From NCBI GenBank assembly GCA_036511595.1, contig DATCBY010000018.1, forward strand, positions 1-59,482: DNA of 59,482 bases, given 5' to 3'. Made by a program: the position numbers and the translations under genes. This DNA is from DASZQY01 sp036511595 (lineage in GTDB: Bacteria; Pseudomonadota; Alphaproteobacteria; Rhizobiales; Kaistiaceae). Within the stretch, counting starts at the first letter, position 1. Every line of letters starts with the position of its first letter. Shown one piece after another: positions 42,795 to 51,721 of this stretch. The notes below the pieces were generated by a model. That model was not told the DNA's origin, ran no database searches, and saw only the letters and a program-made list of their open reading frames with translations.

Positions 42795-43799
42795 TCACAC
42801 CGGATCGTCGAATTTCTCCAGATCGCGATGTTCCGCCTTGATCCAGCGCACGGTCCCGCTGGCGGCACGCATTACGACCGTGTGCGTGGTGATCGAGCGG
42901 CGGCCGAAGTGAACGCCCGCGAGCAGGTTGCCGTCGGTGACGCCGGTCGCCGCGAACAGCACATCGCCCCTGGCCATCTCGGTCATGTCGAATTTCTTCG
43001 CCACGTCGGCGATGCCCATGCGGTGCGCACGTTCGCGCTGGGCATCGGTGGCAATCACCAGCCGCCCCTGCATCTGCCCGCCCATGCAGCGCAGCGCCGA
43101 CGCGGCAAGCACCCCTTCCGGCGCCCCGCCGATGCCGAGGCAGATGTCGATGCCGGTAGTCTCCGGCTCGGTAGTGTGGATGATGCCGGCAACATCGCCG
43201 TCGCCGATCAGGCGAATGGCGCAGCCCGTGGCGCGCAGTTCGTCGATCAGCTTCGCGTGACGCGGCCTGTCCAGCACGCAGGCGGTGATCTCGCCGACCG
43301 GCACGCCCTTGGCGCCGGCCAGCGCGCGGATGTTCTCGACAGGCGTGCGGTCAAGATCGACGATGCCTTCCGGGTAGTCTGGACCGATCGCGATCTTGTC
43401 CATGTAGACGTCCGGTGCGTTGAGCAGGTGCCCGGTCTCGGCGATAGCGATGACCGCCAGCGCGTTCGGCAGATTCTTGGCGCAGATCGTGGTGCCCTCA
43501 AGCGGGTCGAGCGCGATATCTACTTTCGGCCCTCGCCGCGTGCCGACCTCTTCGCCGATGTAGAGCATCGGCGCCTCGTCGCGCTCGCCCTCGCCGATGA
43601 CCACGGTGCCGTCGATAGCGAGCCTGCCAAGCTCGAAGCGCATGGCGTTGACCGCCGCCTGGTCGGCGGCCTCCTCGTCGCCGCGCCCGCGGCAGCGCGC
43701 GGCGGCGACCGCGGCGCGCTCGGTCACCCGCACCAGCTCCAGCGTCAGGATGCGGTCGAGCGACGGCCCGTCGCGATGGAATGGAACATTCTGCGTCAT
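42795..43799 (-). CDS. glpX: Class II fructose-1,6-bisphosphatase
   Basis: 334 residues from the ATG at 43799 (an in-frame TTG lies two codons upstream). GlpX signatures: TVVIGEGERDEAPMLYIGE (about 65-83), VDIALDPLEGTT (about 93-104, metal and phosphate ligands), GDGDVAG and GIGGAPEGVLAA. It is a Li+-sensitive, Mn2+-dependent enzyme making fructose-6-phosphate in gluconeogenesis. The gene follows hom by 10 bases. This hom-glpX pairing is common in Hyphomicrobiales. Confidence 0.95.
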   Translation of the reverse strand: MTQNVPFHRDGPSLDRILTLELVRVTERAAVAAARCRGRGDEEAADQAAVNAMRFELGRLAIDGTVVIGEGERDEAPMLYIGEEVGTRRGPKVDIALDPLEGTTICAKNLPNALAVIAIAETGHLLNAPDVYMDKIAIGPDYPEGIVDLDRTPVENIRALAGAKGVPVGEITACVLDRPRHAKLIDELRATGCAIRLIGDGDVAGIIHTTEPETTGIDICLGIGGAPEGVLAASALRCMGGQMQGRLVIATDAQRERAHRMGIADVAKKFDMTEMARGDVLFAATGVTDGNLLAGVHFGRRSITTHTVVMRAASGTVRWIKAEHRDLEKFDDPV

Positions 43800-43815
43800 G
43801 GCCAATGTCCCCGGC

Positions 43816-45141
43816 TCAGGCGAGCGGTTCGATGCGGATGGTCTGCGGCTCGCCGGCGACGTGGCCGTCGGCCTTGATGGCGTCGAGCGCCGCGCGAACG
43901 GCGGTCTCCGTCGTCTCGTAGGTGATCAGGATGACAGGTTGAGGCGCTTCCGGCACAGGGTGCTCCGGCGCGTTGGTGCGCACGGCGCGGCGGCGCTGGA
44001 CGATCGACTCCAGCGAGATCTGCGCGTCGGCCATGCGCCGCGCGATCGCCGCGAAGGCTCCCGGACGGTCATAGACGGCAAGGCGAATGTAGTAACCGCC
44101 CTCGTGCCGGCGGATGCCGCCCTTGCGATAGGGTTCGAGGCTGGACGCCGGCCGGCCGAACGTGCCGACCCTGTCGCCGCGCGCGAGATCGGCGATGTCG
44201 CTGATCACCGACGACGCTGTGGCATCGCCGCCGGCGCCCGGCCCGGAAAGCACGAGCTGGCCGACGAAATCCGCCTCGACTGCCACTGCGTTGGTGACGC
44301 CGTCGAAGCGCGCGATCGCCGAAGAGCGCGGCACCATCGTCGGGTGGACGCGCTGCTCGATGCCGGAGTCGCTGCGGCTGGCGACACCGAGCAGCTTGAT
44401 GCGGTAGCCAAGCTCGTCGGCGGCTTCGAGATCGGCCGGCGTGATCGACGATATGCCCTCGACATAGATCGAGTCGGCGTCGATCTCGGTTCCGAACGCG
44501 ATAGCCGTCAGCAGCGCCAGCTTGTGCGCCGTATCCTGCCCGCCGACATCGAAACTGGGATCGGCCTCCGCATAGCCAAGCCGCTGCGCCGCCGCGAGCG
44601 CGTCTGCGAACGAGGCCTTGTCCTGCTCCATGCGGGTCAGGATATAGTTGCAGGTGCCATTGAGGATGCCATAGACGCGGTTGACCGTGTTGCCGGCGAG
44701 CGCTTCGCGCAGCGTCTTGACGATCGGAATGCCGCCGGCCACGGCCGCCTCGAAATTCAAACTGACGCCATTGTCCTCGGCCGCGCGCGCCAGCGCCACG
44801 CCGTGGCTGGCAAGCAGCGCCTTGTTGGCCGTGACGACGTGCTTGCCGGAATCGATCGCCGCATTCACCGCCGCGTGGGCGACACCGTCGGCGCCGCCGA
44901 TCAGTTCGACGAACACGTCCGAGCCACGGTCGCGCGCGAGCGCCACCGGATCGTCGAACCAGGTGAACGAACTGACGTCGACGCCGCGGTCGCGCTTGCG
45001 ATCTCGCGCCGAAACCGCGGCAACCGAGATCGGCCGCCCGGTGCGCACGGCGAGGTCGTTGCCGTGGCGCGCCAGTAACCGGAGGAGCGAGGCGCCGACG
45101 TTGCCGAGGCCGGCTATGCCGAGGCGAAGCGGCGCGTTCAT
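43816..45141 (-). CDS. hom: Homoserine dehydrogenase
   Basis: 441 residues from the ATG at 45141; an upstream ATG six codons earlier is possible. N-terminal NAD(P)-binding IAGLGNVGASLLRLL (about 8-22), VTANKALLASHG (catalytic region), GILNGTCNYILTRM, and the substrate motif GYAEADPSFDVGGQDTAHKLALL. A C-terminal ACT domain (about 350-440, KGGIRRHEGGYYIRLAVYDRPGAFA) should give threonine feedback control. It makes homoserine for Thr and Met synthesis. The upstream SDR gene is 11 bases away. Confidence 0.95.
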   Translation of the reverse strand: MNAPLRLGIAGLGNVGASLLRLLARHGNDLAVRTGRPISVAAVSARDRKRDRGVDVSSFTWFDDPVALARDRGSDVFVELIGGADGVAHAAVNAAIDSGKHVVTANKALLASHGVALARAAEDNGVSLNFEAAVAGGIPIVKTLREALAGNTVNRVYGILNGTCNYILTRMEQDKASFADALAAAQRLGYAEADPSFDVGGQDTAHKLALLTAIAFGTEIDADSIYVEGISSITPADLEAADELGYRIKLLGVASRSDSGIEQRVHPTMVPRSSAIARFDGVTNAVAVEADFVGQLVLSGPGAGGDATASSVISDIADLARGDRVGTFGRPASSLEPYRKGGIRRHEGGYYIRLAVYDRPGAFAAIARRMADAQISLESIVQRRRAVRTNAPEHPVPEAPQPVILITYETTETAVRAALDAIKADGHVAGEPQTIRIEPLA

Positions 45142-45152
45142 CGTATCTGCCC

Positions 45153-45923
45153 TCACCATGATGTGTAGCCGCCGTCGGCCAGCACGATCGCGCCGGTCAT
45201 CAGGCTTGCCGCGTCCGACGCCAGGAACAGCACGACCGAGGCGATCTCCTCGACGGTTCCCATGCGGTGCATCGGTGTCATCGCGAGCCACGTCTCGTAT
45301 TTCGCCGTCTCCGATTTCACAAACTGGTTCATCGGCGTATCGATGTAGGTCGGCGCCACCGCGTTGACGCGCACGCCGCGGCTCGCCCATTCGGCTGCAA
45401 GCGAGCGGGTGAGATGGTGCACGGCCGCCTTCGATGCATTGTAGTGCGACTGGTTCTGCGGCTTGTTGACGATCTCGCCCGAGATCGAACCGACGTTGAC
45501 GATGGCGCCCGCCCCGCGCTTCAGCATGGCGCGCCCGAAGGCGCGCGCGCACCAGAACGTGCCGTTCAGGTTGGCGTCCATCACCGCCAGCCAGCGCGCG
45601 CCGTCGAGGTCTTCGGCAGGAATATCGCCCCGCGCGATACCCGCATTGTTGACGAGGATATCGATTGCACCGTTCGCATTGAGTTCATCGGCCGCGCGGG
45701 TCACCGCCGCCGAGTCGGTCACGTCCAGCACGATGGCGGTGGCGGCCACGCCCTTCGCCTTCAGCGTGGCGACCGCCTCCGCCCCGCCCTTTGCATCGGT
45801 CCCGGTGATGATGACTTTTGCCCCCGCCTCGCCCAGCGCCTCGGCACAGCCAAGCCCGATGCCGCGCGTGCCGCCGGTCACCAGCGCTGTCTTGCCGCCA
45901 AGGCTAAACTTCTGGAGATACAA
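45153..45923 (-). CDS. SDR-family oxidoreductase
   Basis: 256 residues, classical short-chain dehydrogenase. TGGTRGIGLGCAEAL (about 16-30, cofactor), NNAGIA, the Ser in VGSISGEIV, the catalytic Tyr-x3-Lys in SHYNASKAAV and a C-terminal VLADGGYTSW. The residue after the second strand (GTDAKGG) is acidic-side polar, leaving NAD versus NADP open. Substrate unknown; sugar-alcohol or FabG-like reactions are possible. It lies within the alaC-hom-glpX operon, which is not the usual order in relatives. Confidence 0.88.
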   Translation of the reverse strand: MYLQKFSLGGKTALVTGGTRGIGLGCAEALGEAGAKVIITGTDAKGGAEAVATLKAKGVAATAIVLDVTDSAAVTRAADELNANGAIDILVNNAGIARGDIPAEDLDGARWLAVMDANLNGTFWCARAFGRAMLKRGAGAIVNVGSISGEIVNKPQNQSHYNASKAAVHHLTRSLAAEWASRGVRVNAVAPTYIDTPMNQFVKSETAKYETWLAMTPMHRMGTVEEIASVVLFLASDAASLMTGAIVLADGGYTSW

Positions 45924-45975
45924 GTGTTTTCTCCCCGGGCCGCCGCCGCGGCAAAACCGGGGAAGCGGGTGGAAT

Positions 45976-47199
45976 CTATCGGCGCGCGGTGGTCGTCATC
46001 GGCACGACGTTGTGCAATGTCTTGTCGGCTGAATCAAGAAACCGGCGGAGATTGCGCGCGGCTTGCCTGATGCGCTGTTCATTCTCGACCAGCGCGATGC
46101 GCACATAGCCGTCGCCGTGCTCGCCGAAGCCGATCCCCGGCGCCACCGCCACGTCCGCCTTCTCGATCAGCAGCTTGGAATATTCGAGCGAGCCGAGTGC
46201 CCGGAACTTCTCCGGGATCGGCGCCCACGCGAACATCGACGCCTTCGGCGAGGGAATGTCCCAACCGGCGCGGCCGAACGAATCCACCAGCACGTCGCGC
46301 CGGCCCTTGTAGGTCTGGCGCATCTCGTCGATGCACTCCTGCGGCCCGTTGAGCGCCGCCGCCGCCGCCACCTGGATCGGCGTGAACGCGCCGTAGTCGA
46401 GGTACGACTTTACCCGGCCGAGCGCCGCGATCAGGCGGTCGTTGCCGACCGCGAAACCGACGCGCCAGCCGGCCATGGAGAACGTTTTCGACATCGAGGT
46501 GAACTCGACCGCGATGTCGATCGCGCCCGGAACCTGCAGGATCGAGGGCGGCGGGTTGCCGTCGAAGTAAACCTCGGCGTAGGCGAGATCGGAAAGGACG
46601 AGCAGGTCGTTGCGCCGCGCAAAGGAAACGATGTCGCGATAGAAATCGACGTCGGCGACTTCCGCCGTCGGATTCGACGGGTAGCAGAGCACGATCGCCA
46701 GCGGCTTCGGCGTCGAGTGCATGACGGCGCGTTCGAGCGCATGGAAATAATCCGGTCCCGGGGTCGCCGGCAGCGAACGGATGACGCCGCCCGCCATCAA
46801 GAAGCCGAAGGCATGGATCGGATAACTGGGGTTGGGACACAACACCACGTCGCCCGGCGCCGTGATCGCGTGGGCGATGTTGGCGAAGCCTTCCTTCGAG
46901 CCGATAGTGGCGATGACCTGCGTGTTCGGGTCGAGTTTCACGCCGAAGCGGCGGGCGTAGTAAGCCGCCTGCGCCTTGCGGAGGCCGCCGATACCGCGCG
47001 AGGCGGAGTAACCGTGCGTGTCCTCGCGGCGCGCCGTCTCGGCAAGTTTCTCGACGATGTGCTTGGGCGTCGGCAGGTCCGGGTTGCCCATGCCGAGGTC
47101 GATGATGTCGGCGCCTGCGGCTCGCGCCGAGGCCTTCCGGCGGTTGACCTGTTCGAAGACATATGGCGGCAGCCGCCGCACACTGTAGAAATCGCTCAT
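45976..47199 (-). CDS. alaC: Alanine-forming aminotransferase (AlaC type)
   Basis: 407 residues, class I/II PLP aminotransferase. The ATG at 47199 begins MSDFYSVRRLPPYVFEQVN, the usual N-terminus; an earlier in-frame start would add 24 non-homologous residues. DLGMGNPDLPTP, GYSASRGIGGLRKA, LCYPSNPTAEVAD and the PLP-lysine segment FTSMSKTFSMAGWRVGFAVG are all present. Closest to the glutamate-pyruvate transaminase AlaC (YfdZ) family, though related LL-diaminopimelate and aspartate enzymes cannot be wholly excluded. It heads the alaC-SDR-hom-glpX run. Confidence 0.9.
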   Translation of the reverse strand: MSDFYSVRRLPPYVFEQVNRRKASARAAGADIIDLGMGNPDLPTPKHIVEKLAETARREDTHGYSASRGIGGLRKAQAAYYARRFGVKLDPNTQVIATIGSKEGFANIAHAITAPGDVVLCPNPSYPIHAFGFLMAGGVIRSLPATPGPDYFHALERAVMHSTPKPLAIVLCYPSNPTAEVADVDFYRDIVSFARRNDLLVLSDLAYAEVYFDGNPPPSILQVPGAIDIAVEFTSMSKTFSMAGWRVGFAVGNDRLIAALGRVKSYLDYGAFTPIQVAAAAALNGPQECIDEMRQTYKGRRDVLVDSFGRAGWDIPSPKASMFAWAPIPEKFRALGSLEYSKLLIEKADVAVAPGIGFGEHGDGYVRIALVENEQRIRQAARNLRRFLDSADKTLHNVVPMTTTARR

Positions 47200-47245
47200 C
47201 GCTTCCGTCCCGAAACCAGCCGCCGCGAAAAATCTGGGCGGTCTT

Positions 47246-47668
47246 CTAGCACCCCTGCCCGGCGGCTGCACTCTTCAGCTTGGCCTCGGGATTGAGCGAC
47301 TTCTGCACGGCATCGTCGCACTTGGCGCCGTCGGCTTTCCGGGCCTTCTCGATGGCCGCTTCCTGGCTTTTCGCCAGCGACTCCAGGTCGGCGATCACCT
47401 TGGCCTTTTCCTCGGGCGTCAGCAGCTTGGCTTTCTGGTCGGTCGGAACCTGGTTGAGATTCGGGAAGCCGCTCGCCGTAGCGGCAGCCGGCGGCGTCGC
47501 CGGCGAATCGACCACGTAGGTGGCCGGCTTCATGGGCAGCGCGCCGGGTTCGGTGGACGCCGGCGTTGCGGAAGCCGACTTCTGGGCAAACTCGTTCATC
47601 GTGTAGCCGCAGCCGGATAGCGCCAGCACCGCTGTTGCAACCAGTGCCGCGGCAAGTGTCCGTCGCAT
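47246..47668 (-). CDS. Small lipoprotein
   Basis: 140 residues from the ATG at 47668. Type II signal peptide RRTLAAALVATAVLALSGC with lipobox LSGC (lipid-modified Cys about 20). A Pro/Ala/Thr linker follows, then a helical segment with LTPEEKAKVIADLESLAKSQEAAIEKAR, typical of a coiled coil, and a final cysteine pair region (KCDD...GQGC). Similar proteins occur as outer-membrane or periplasmic lipoproteins of unknown function in related bacteria. It lies just upstream of alaC on the same strand and divergent from phaC. Confidence 0.82.
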   Translation of the reverse strand: MRRTLAAALVATAVLALSGCGYTMNEFAQKSASATPASTEPGALPMKPATYVVDSPATPPAAATASGFPNLNQVPTDQKAKLLTPEEKAKVIADLESLAKSQEAAIEKARKADGAKCDDAVQKSLNPEAKLKSAAAGQGC

Positions 47669-47823
47669 GAGATTCACGTCCGTTCCGGTGATGCGGTGCG
47701 GATGGTGGGCCGGGGTGGTGAGCAAAGCGTTAAACCCCTACTTTCGAATCCATGAGCCAGACCTTAACTACCTGCGTATTATGTCGAAATCACGAGTAAG
47801 CGTGAGTTTGTAACGCGAGTCCG

Positions 47824-49620
47824 ATGACTGACGCAGGCGCCCTCCCGGGAAACACGTTCGGAATCCGCGATCCGGAAGCCTTCGCCTGCAATCTGGCGCG
47901 CCTCCTCGAGGAGGCGGGCAAGGCTGCATCCGCCTATCTGAAGCCGCGCGAGGGCAGCCTTGCGACGCCCGATTTTGGCAACAATCTGGCCGAGGTCGTG
48001 AAAACGCTGGACGAGGTCGGCAAATACTGGCTGGCCGAGCCCGGGCGGGCGCTGGAAGCGCAGAACCGCCTTTTCGCCGCCTACACCGGCCTGTGGACCG
48101 CTTCGCTGCAGCGCATGATAGGCCTTCCGGCGGCGCCCTTCGCCTCGCCTGATCCCGGCGACAGGCGCTTTGCCGACCCGGAATGGTCCAGCAACCAGTT
48201 CTTTGACTTCCTCAAGCAATTCTATCTCGTCACCGCCCGCTGGGCCGCCGCGATGGTGGAAGACGCCGGCGGCCTCGAGCCGCACACCCGCCAGAAGGCC
48301 GCCTTCTACGTCCGCCAGATCGCCAACGCGCTGGCGCCGTCGAACTTCGCCTTCACCAACCCGGAAGTGCTGCGCGAGACCCTCGCCGAAAACGCCGGCA
48401 ACCTGGTTCGTGGCATGCACATGCTGGCCGAGGACATCAAGGCCGGCCACGGCGAGCTGAAGATCCGCCAGTCGGGCAGGGGCGAATTCAAGCTCGGCGA
48501 GAACCTTGCCGCCACGCCCGGCAAGGTCATCCACCAGAACGACCTCTGCCAGCTCATCCAGTACAAGCCGACCACGAAAAAGGTGCTGAAGCGCCCGCTC
48601 CTCATCGTGCCGCCATGGATCAACAAGTTCTACATCCTCGACCTCACTCCGGAGAAATCGTTCATCGGCTGGGCGGTCGCGCAGGGCCACACGGTTTTCG
48701 TCGTCTCCTGGGTAAACCCGGACAAGCATCAGGAGAGGAAGAGCTTCGAGCACTACATGCGCGCCGGGGTGATCGAGAGCCTCGACGTCATCGGCAAGGT
48801 AACCGGCGCCAAGGCGATCAATGCCGCCGGTTATTGCGTCGGCGGCACGATCCTGTCGGTCGCGCTCGCCTGGATGGCCGCCACCGGCGATACCCGCATC
48901 AAGTCGGCGACCCTCTTCGCAACGCAGGTCGATTTTACCTACGCCGGCGATCTCAAAGTGTTCGCCGACGAGGAACAGATCTCCGCGGTCGAGAAGCAGA
49001 TGAGCGTGCGCGGCTATCTCGAGGGCCGCAACATGGCGGCGGCCTTCAACATGCTGCGCTCCAACGACATGATCTGGCCCTACGTCATCTCGAACTACTT
49101 CAAGGGCAAGGAACCGCCGCCCTTCGACCTGCTCTACTGGAATTCCGACACGACGCGCATGCCGGCGGCCAACCACTCATTCTACCTGCGCCAGTGCTAC
49201 CTCGATAACACGCTCGCCGAAGGCACGATGGACATCGGCGGCATCACGCTCGACCTGAAGCAAGTGAAAGTGCCGGTTTACAATCTCGCCACCCGCGAGG
49301 ACCACATCGCCCCGGCGCGCTCGGTCTTCTACGGCTCGTCCTTCTTCGGCGGCAAAGTCACCTTCGTGCTCGCCGGCTCCGGCCATATCGCCGGCGTCAT
49401 CAACTCACCGGTGCGCAACAAGCACCAATACTGGACCGGCCCCGCTCCCAAGGGCGACGGCTACGCCGAATGGCTGAAGAAGACCAAAGAACACCCCGGT
49501 TCCTGGTGGCCGCACTGGCAGAAATGGATCGAGGCGCAGGACGACAGCCAGGTGAAAGCCCGTCCCGTCGGCAAAGGCATCGAAGCCGCACCCGGCAGCT
49601 ACGTCCGCGTCAAGGCTTAG
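47824..49620 (+). CDS. phaC: Class I poly(3-hydroxyalkanoate) synthase
   Basis: 598 residues, cytoplasmic, granule-bound. The lipase-like box is GYCVGGTIL with the catalytic Cys at about 338; the Asp is in TREDHIAP (about 492) and the His in GSGHIAGVINSP (about 521). LLIVPPWINKFYILDLTPEKSFI and TVFVVSWVNP are standard class I features. It polymerises 3-hydroxyacyl-CoA, mostly hydroxybutyryl-CoA, into storage polyester. phaA/phaB and phasin genes are not in this window. Divergent from the lipoprotein and alaC; an adjacent phaC-alaC arrangement is common in rhizobia. Confidence 0.97.
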   Translation: MTDAGALPGNTFGIRDPEAFACNLARLLEEAGKAASAYLKPREGSLATPDFGNNLAEVVKTLDEVGKYWLAEPGRALEAQNRLFAAYTGLWTASLQRMIGLPAAPFASPDPGDRRFADPEWSSNQFFDFLKQFYLVTARWAAAMVEDAGGLEPHTRQKAAFYVRQIANALAPSNFAFTNPEVLRETLAENAGNLVRGMHMLAEDIKAGHGELKIRQSGRGEFKLGENLAATPGKVIHQNDLCQLIQYKPTTKKVLKRPLLIVPPWINKFYILDLTPEKSFIGWAVAQGHTVFVVSWVNPDKHQERKSFEHYMRAGVIESLDVIGKVTGAKAINAAGYCVGGTILSVALAWMAATGDTRIKSATLFATQVDFTYAGDLKVFADEEQISAVEKQMSVRGYLEGRNMAAAFNMLRSNDMIWPYVISNYFKGKEPPPFDLLYWNSDTTRMPAANHSFYLRQCYLDNTLAEGTMDIGGITLDLKQVKVPVYNLATREDHIAPARSVFYGSSFFGGKVTFVLAGSGHIAGVINSPVRNKHQYWTGPAPKGDGYAEWLKKTKEHPGSWWPHWQKWIEAQDDSQVKARPVGKGIEAAPGSYVRVKA

Positions 49621-49629
49621 CCGGCTAAG

Positions 49630-50835
49630 CTACCCGCCGCGTAGCTTGTCGAGCAACGCATCCGAAGGATAAGAATCCGGCGGCAACCCGTATTTGATCT
49701 GCTCGGCCTTCACCGCCGCCCGCGTCGAGGCGCCGATGATCCCGTCGGCCTTGCCGATGTCGTAGCCCTTAGTGGCGAGCAGCGACTGGAGCGCCTTGAC
49801 GTCGGCCACGCTGATGCGATCGTCGCCGGCGGTGCCCCGCGCCACCGCCCCGGCGCCGGCCAGCCGCGTCGCCAGGTAGGCGGCCGTGGTGGAATAAACC
49901 AGCGAGTTGTTCCACTGCAGGTAGACGTCGAAGTTGGGATAGGCGAGGAACGCTGGCCCGTTACGCCCCATCGGGAGCATGAGCGAGGCATCCGGCCCCT
50001 TCTCGGGCAGCGGCTTGCCGCCCGGCAGCGTCACGCCCCACGCCGACCACTGCGACAGTGGCAGCTTGATGGTGAGATCGGCTTTCTCCCACGGCAAGGA
50101 GTCCGGCACGGCCACTTCCTGCAGCCACGGCTCGCCGGCGTGCCAGCCGAGGCTCTTGATATAGTTAGCCGCCGAAGCAAGTGCGTCGGCCGACGAATGC
50201 AGCAGATCGATGCGCCCGTCGCCGTCGAAGTCGACGCCAAAGTCGAAGTAGCGCTCCGGGATGAATTGCAATTGCCCCAGTTCGCCGGCCCACGGACCAC
50301 GCATCTGGTCGGCGGTCAGATCGCCCCGGTCGATGATCTTGATGGCGGCAAGCAGCTGAGTGCGGAAGAAATCCGGCCGCCGGCAATCGTAGCCAAGTGT
50401 CGCCAGCGACGTCAGCGTTGGCCCATTGCCCTGCACGGCGCCGAAATCGGTCTCCAGCCCCCAGAAGGCGGTGAGCACCGGCGCCGGCACGCCATACTGT
50501 TTCTCGATGCGCGCGAAGACGCTGCCGAGTTTGGCGATGTTGGCTTTGCCGTTGGTGGTGCGGTAGCCCGCCACCATGCGGTCGGAGAACTGGAGAAAAT
50601 CCTGCGTGAAGACGCCCTGTGCCCGGTCCTTGGCCACGATCGCTGGATCGAAGACGACGCCATTGAGCGCATCGTCGATGGCGTGCTGTGAATCGCCCTG
50701 CGTCTTGGCCTCGGCCCGTACGCCGTCGAGCCAGGCGTCGAATGTCGGCTCTTTTTGGCACCCAGCGGCCAGCGCCGGCGCCGCCAGCGTTGCCAGAGCT
50801 GCCGCCAAAACCAGCGCGCGCAACGTGAAAGGCAT
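49630..50835 (-). CDS. Lytic murein transglycosylase (MltB-like) with peptidoglycan-binding domain
   Basis: 401 residues. Signal peptide LALVLAAALATLAAPALAA-type, then the SLT_2/MltB catalytic domain (about 30-320): FWGLETDFGAVQGNGPTLTSLATLGYD, with the catalytic Glu in GLETDFG, GELGQLQFIPERYFDFGVDFDGDGRIDLL and ANYIKSLGWHAG. A C-terminal peptidoglycan-binding domain 1 (about 338-395) with KALQSLLATKGYDIGKADG follows. It cleaves the glycan strand to 1,6-anhydro-muropeptides in the periplasm. The end lies 10 bases from the convergent end of phaC. Confidence 0.92.
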   Translation of the reverse strand: MPFTLRALVLAAALATLAAPALAAGCQKEPTFDAWLDGVRAEAKTQGDSQHAIDDALNGVVFDPAIVAKDRAQGVFTQDFLQFSDRMVAGYRTTNGKANIAKLGSVFARIEKQYGVPAPVLTAFWGLETDFGAVQGNGPTLTSLATLGYDCRRPDFFRTQLLAAIKIIDRGDLTADQMRGPWAGELGQLQFIPERYFDFGVDFDGDGRIDLLHSSADALASAANYIKSLGWHAGEPWLQEVAVPDSLPWEKADLTIKLPLSQWSAWGVTLPGGKPLPEKGPDASLMLPMGRNGPAFLAYPNFDVYLQWNNSLVYSTTAAYLATRLAGAGAVARGTAGDDRISVADVKALQSLLATKGYDIGKADGIIGASTRAAVKAEQIKYGLPPDSYPSDALLDKLRGG

Positions 50836-50962
50836 CCGGATCAGTCCTCGTCGTACTCGCCCGACGCGGTTATAGGCGGGCGAAGGCAGCTGCGGGAGTG
50901 CCGCATGGCATAATTGTGATCGGCCTCACAGAGGCCGTCCACGCCGGAAATGAACGTCCGCC

Positions 50963-51721
50963 TTAAACCTCGATCGTCGAAAAGAAATACGCGCCGATCG
51001 ACAGCAGCGCAGCCGCCACCGCCACCAGCACGCCAAGATCGAGCGCCAGCCCGAAATGCGAGGCGTTGATGAGCAGGCCGCGGAGCGCGTCGACACCGTA
51101 GGAAAGCGGGTCGATGCGCACGATCCAGTACATCACCGCCGGCAGGCCGGCGAGCGGGAAGAGCGCTCCCGACAGGAAGAAGATCGGCATGATGATGAAG
51201 TTCATGATGAGCTGGAAACCCTGCATGTCGCGAATGCGGGCCCCCATCGCGGTGCCGAAGGCGGTGAAGATGACCGCGATCAGCGCCATGACGATGATCG
51301 CCGGGACGAGCAGCGCCCACGGTGCCGGGCGGAAGCCGATCAGGATCGTGACGACCAGAACCAGGACACCCTGGATGAGTGCCACGGTGGCGCCGCCGAG
51401 CGTCCGCCCGAGCATCAGCGCGGTGCGCGGCACCGGCGCCACCAGCGTCTCTTTGAGGAAGCCGAACTGGCGATCCCACATCACCTCGATACCCGAGAAC
51501 ACGGACGAGAACACGATCGCCATCGCCACGATGCCGGGAGCCAGGAAATTGATGTAGTTGCCGGCGCCGGCCTGCCGGAAGATCGCGCTGAAGCCGAAGC
51601 CGAACGTCACGAGGAAGAGCAGCGGCTGCGCCAGCGAGGCCACGATGCGGGCGCGCGAGCGCAGGAACCGCTTCATCTGCCTGAGCCACATGATGTAGAT
51701 GGCGGGACCCATGGCGCTCAC
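50963..51721 (-). CDS. ABC-2 type transporter permease
   Basis: 252 residues with about six helices; GTG start at 51721 preceded by GGGGAGG. The ABC-2 pattern is clear: GPAIYIMWLRQMKRFLRSRAR, LAPGIVAMAIVFSSVFSGIEVMWDRQFG (conserved) and FIIMPIFFLSGALFPLAGLP, followed by MYWIVRIDPLSYGVDALRGL. Its start overlaps the stop of the ATPase gene by 4 bases. The two make a DrrAB-like exporter of small molecules or lipids. The exported compound is unknown and no biosynthetic genes lie near. Confidence 0.9.
   Translation of the reverse strand: MSAMGPAIYIMWLRQMKRFLRSRARIVASLAQPLLFLVTFGFGFSAIFRQAGAGNYINFLAPGIVAMAIVFSSVFSGIEVMWDRQFGFLKETLVAPVPRTALMLGRTLGGATVALIQGVLVLVVTILIGFRPAPWALLVPAIIVMALIAVIFTAFGTAMGARIRDMQGFQLIMNFIIMPIFFLSGALFPLAGLPAVMYWIVRIDPLSYGVDALRGLLINASHFGLALDLGVLVAVAAALLSIGAYFFSTIEV

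Noticed and set aside
47779..49176. Open frame of 465 codons antisense to phaC
   Set aside because: phaC catalytic triad is intact on the plus strand.
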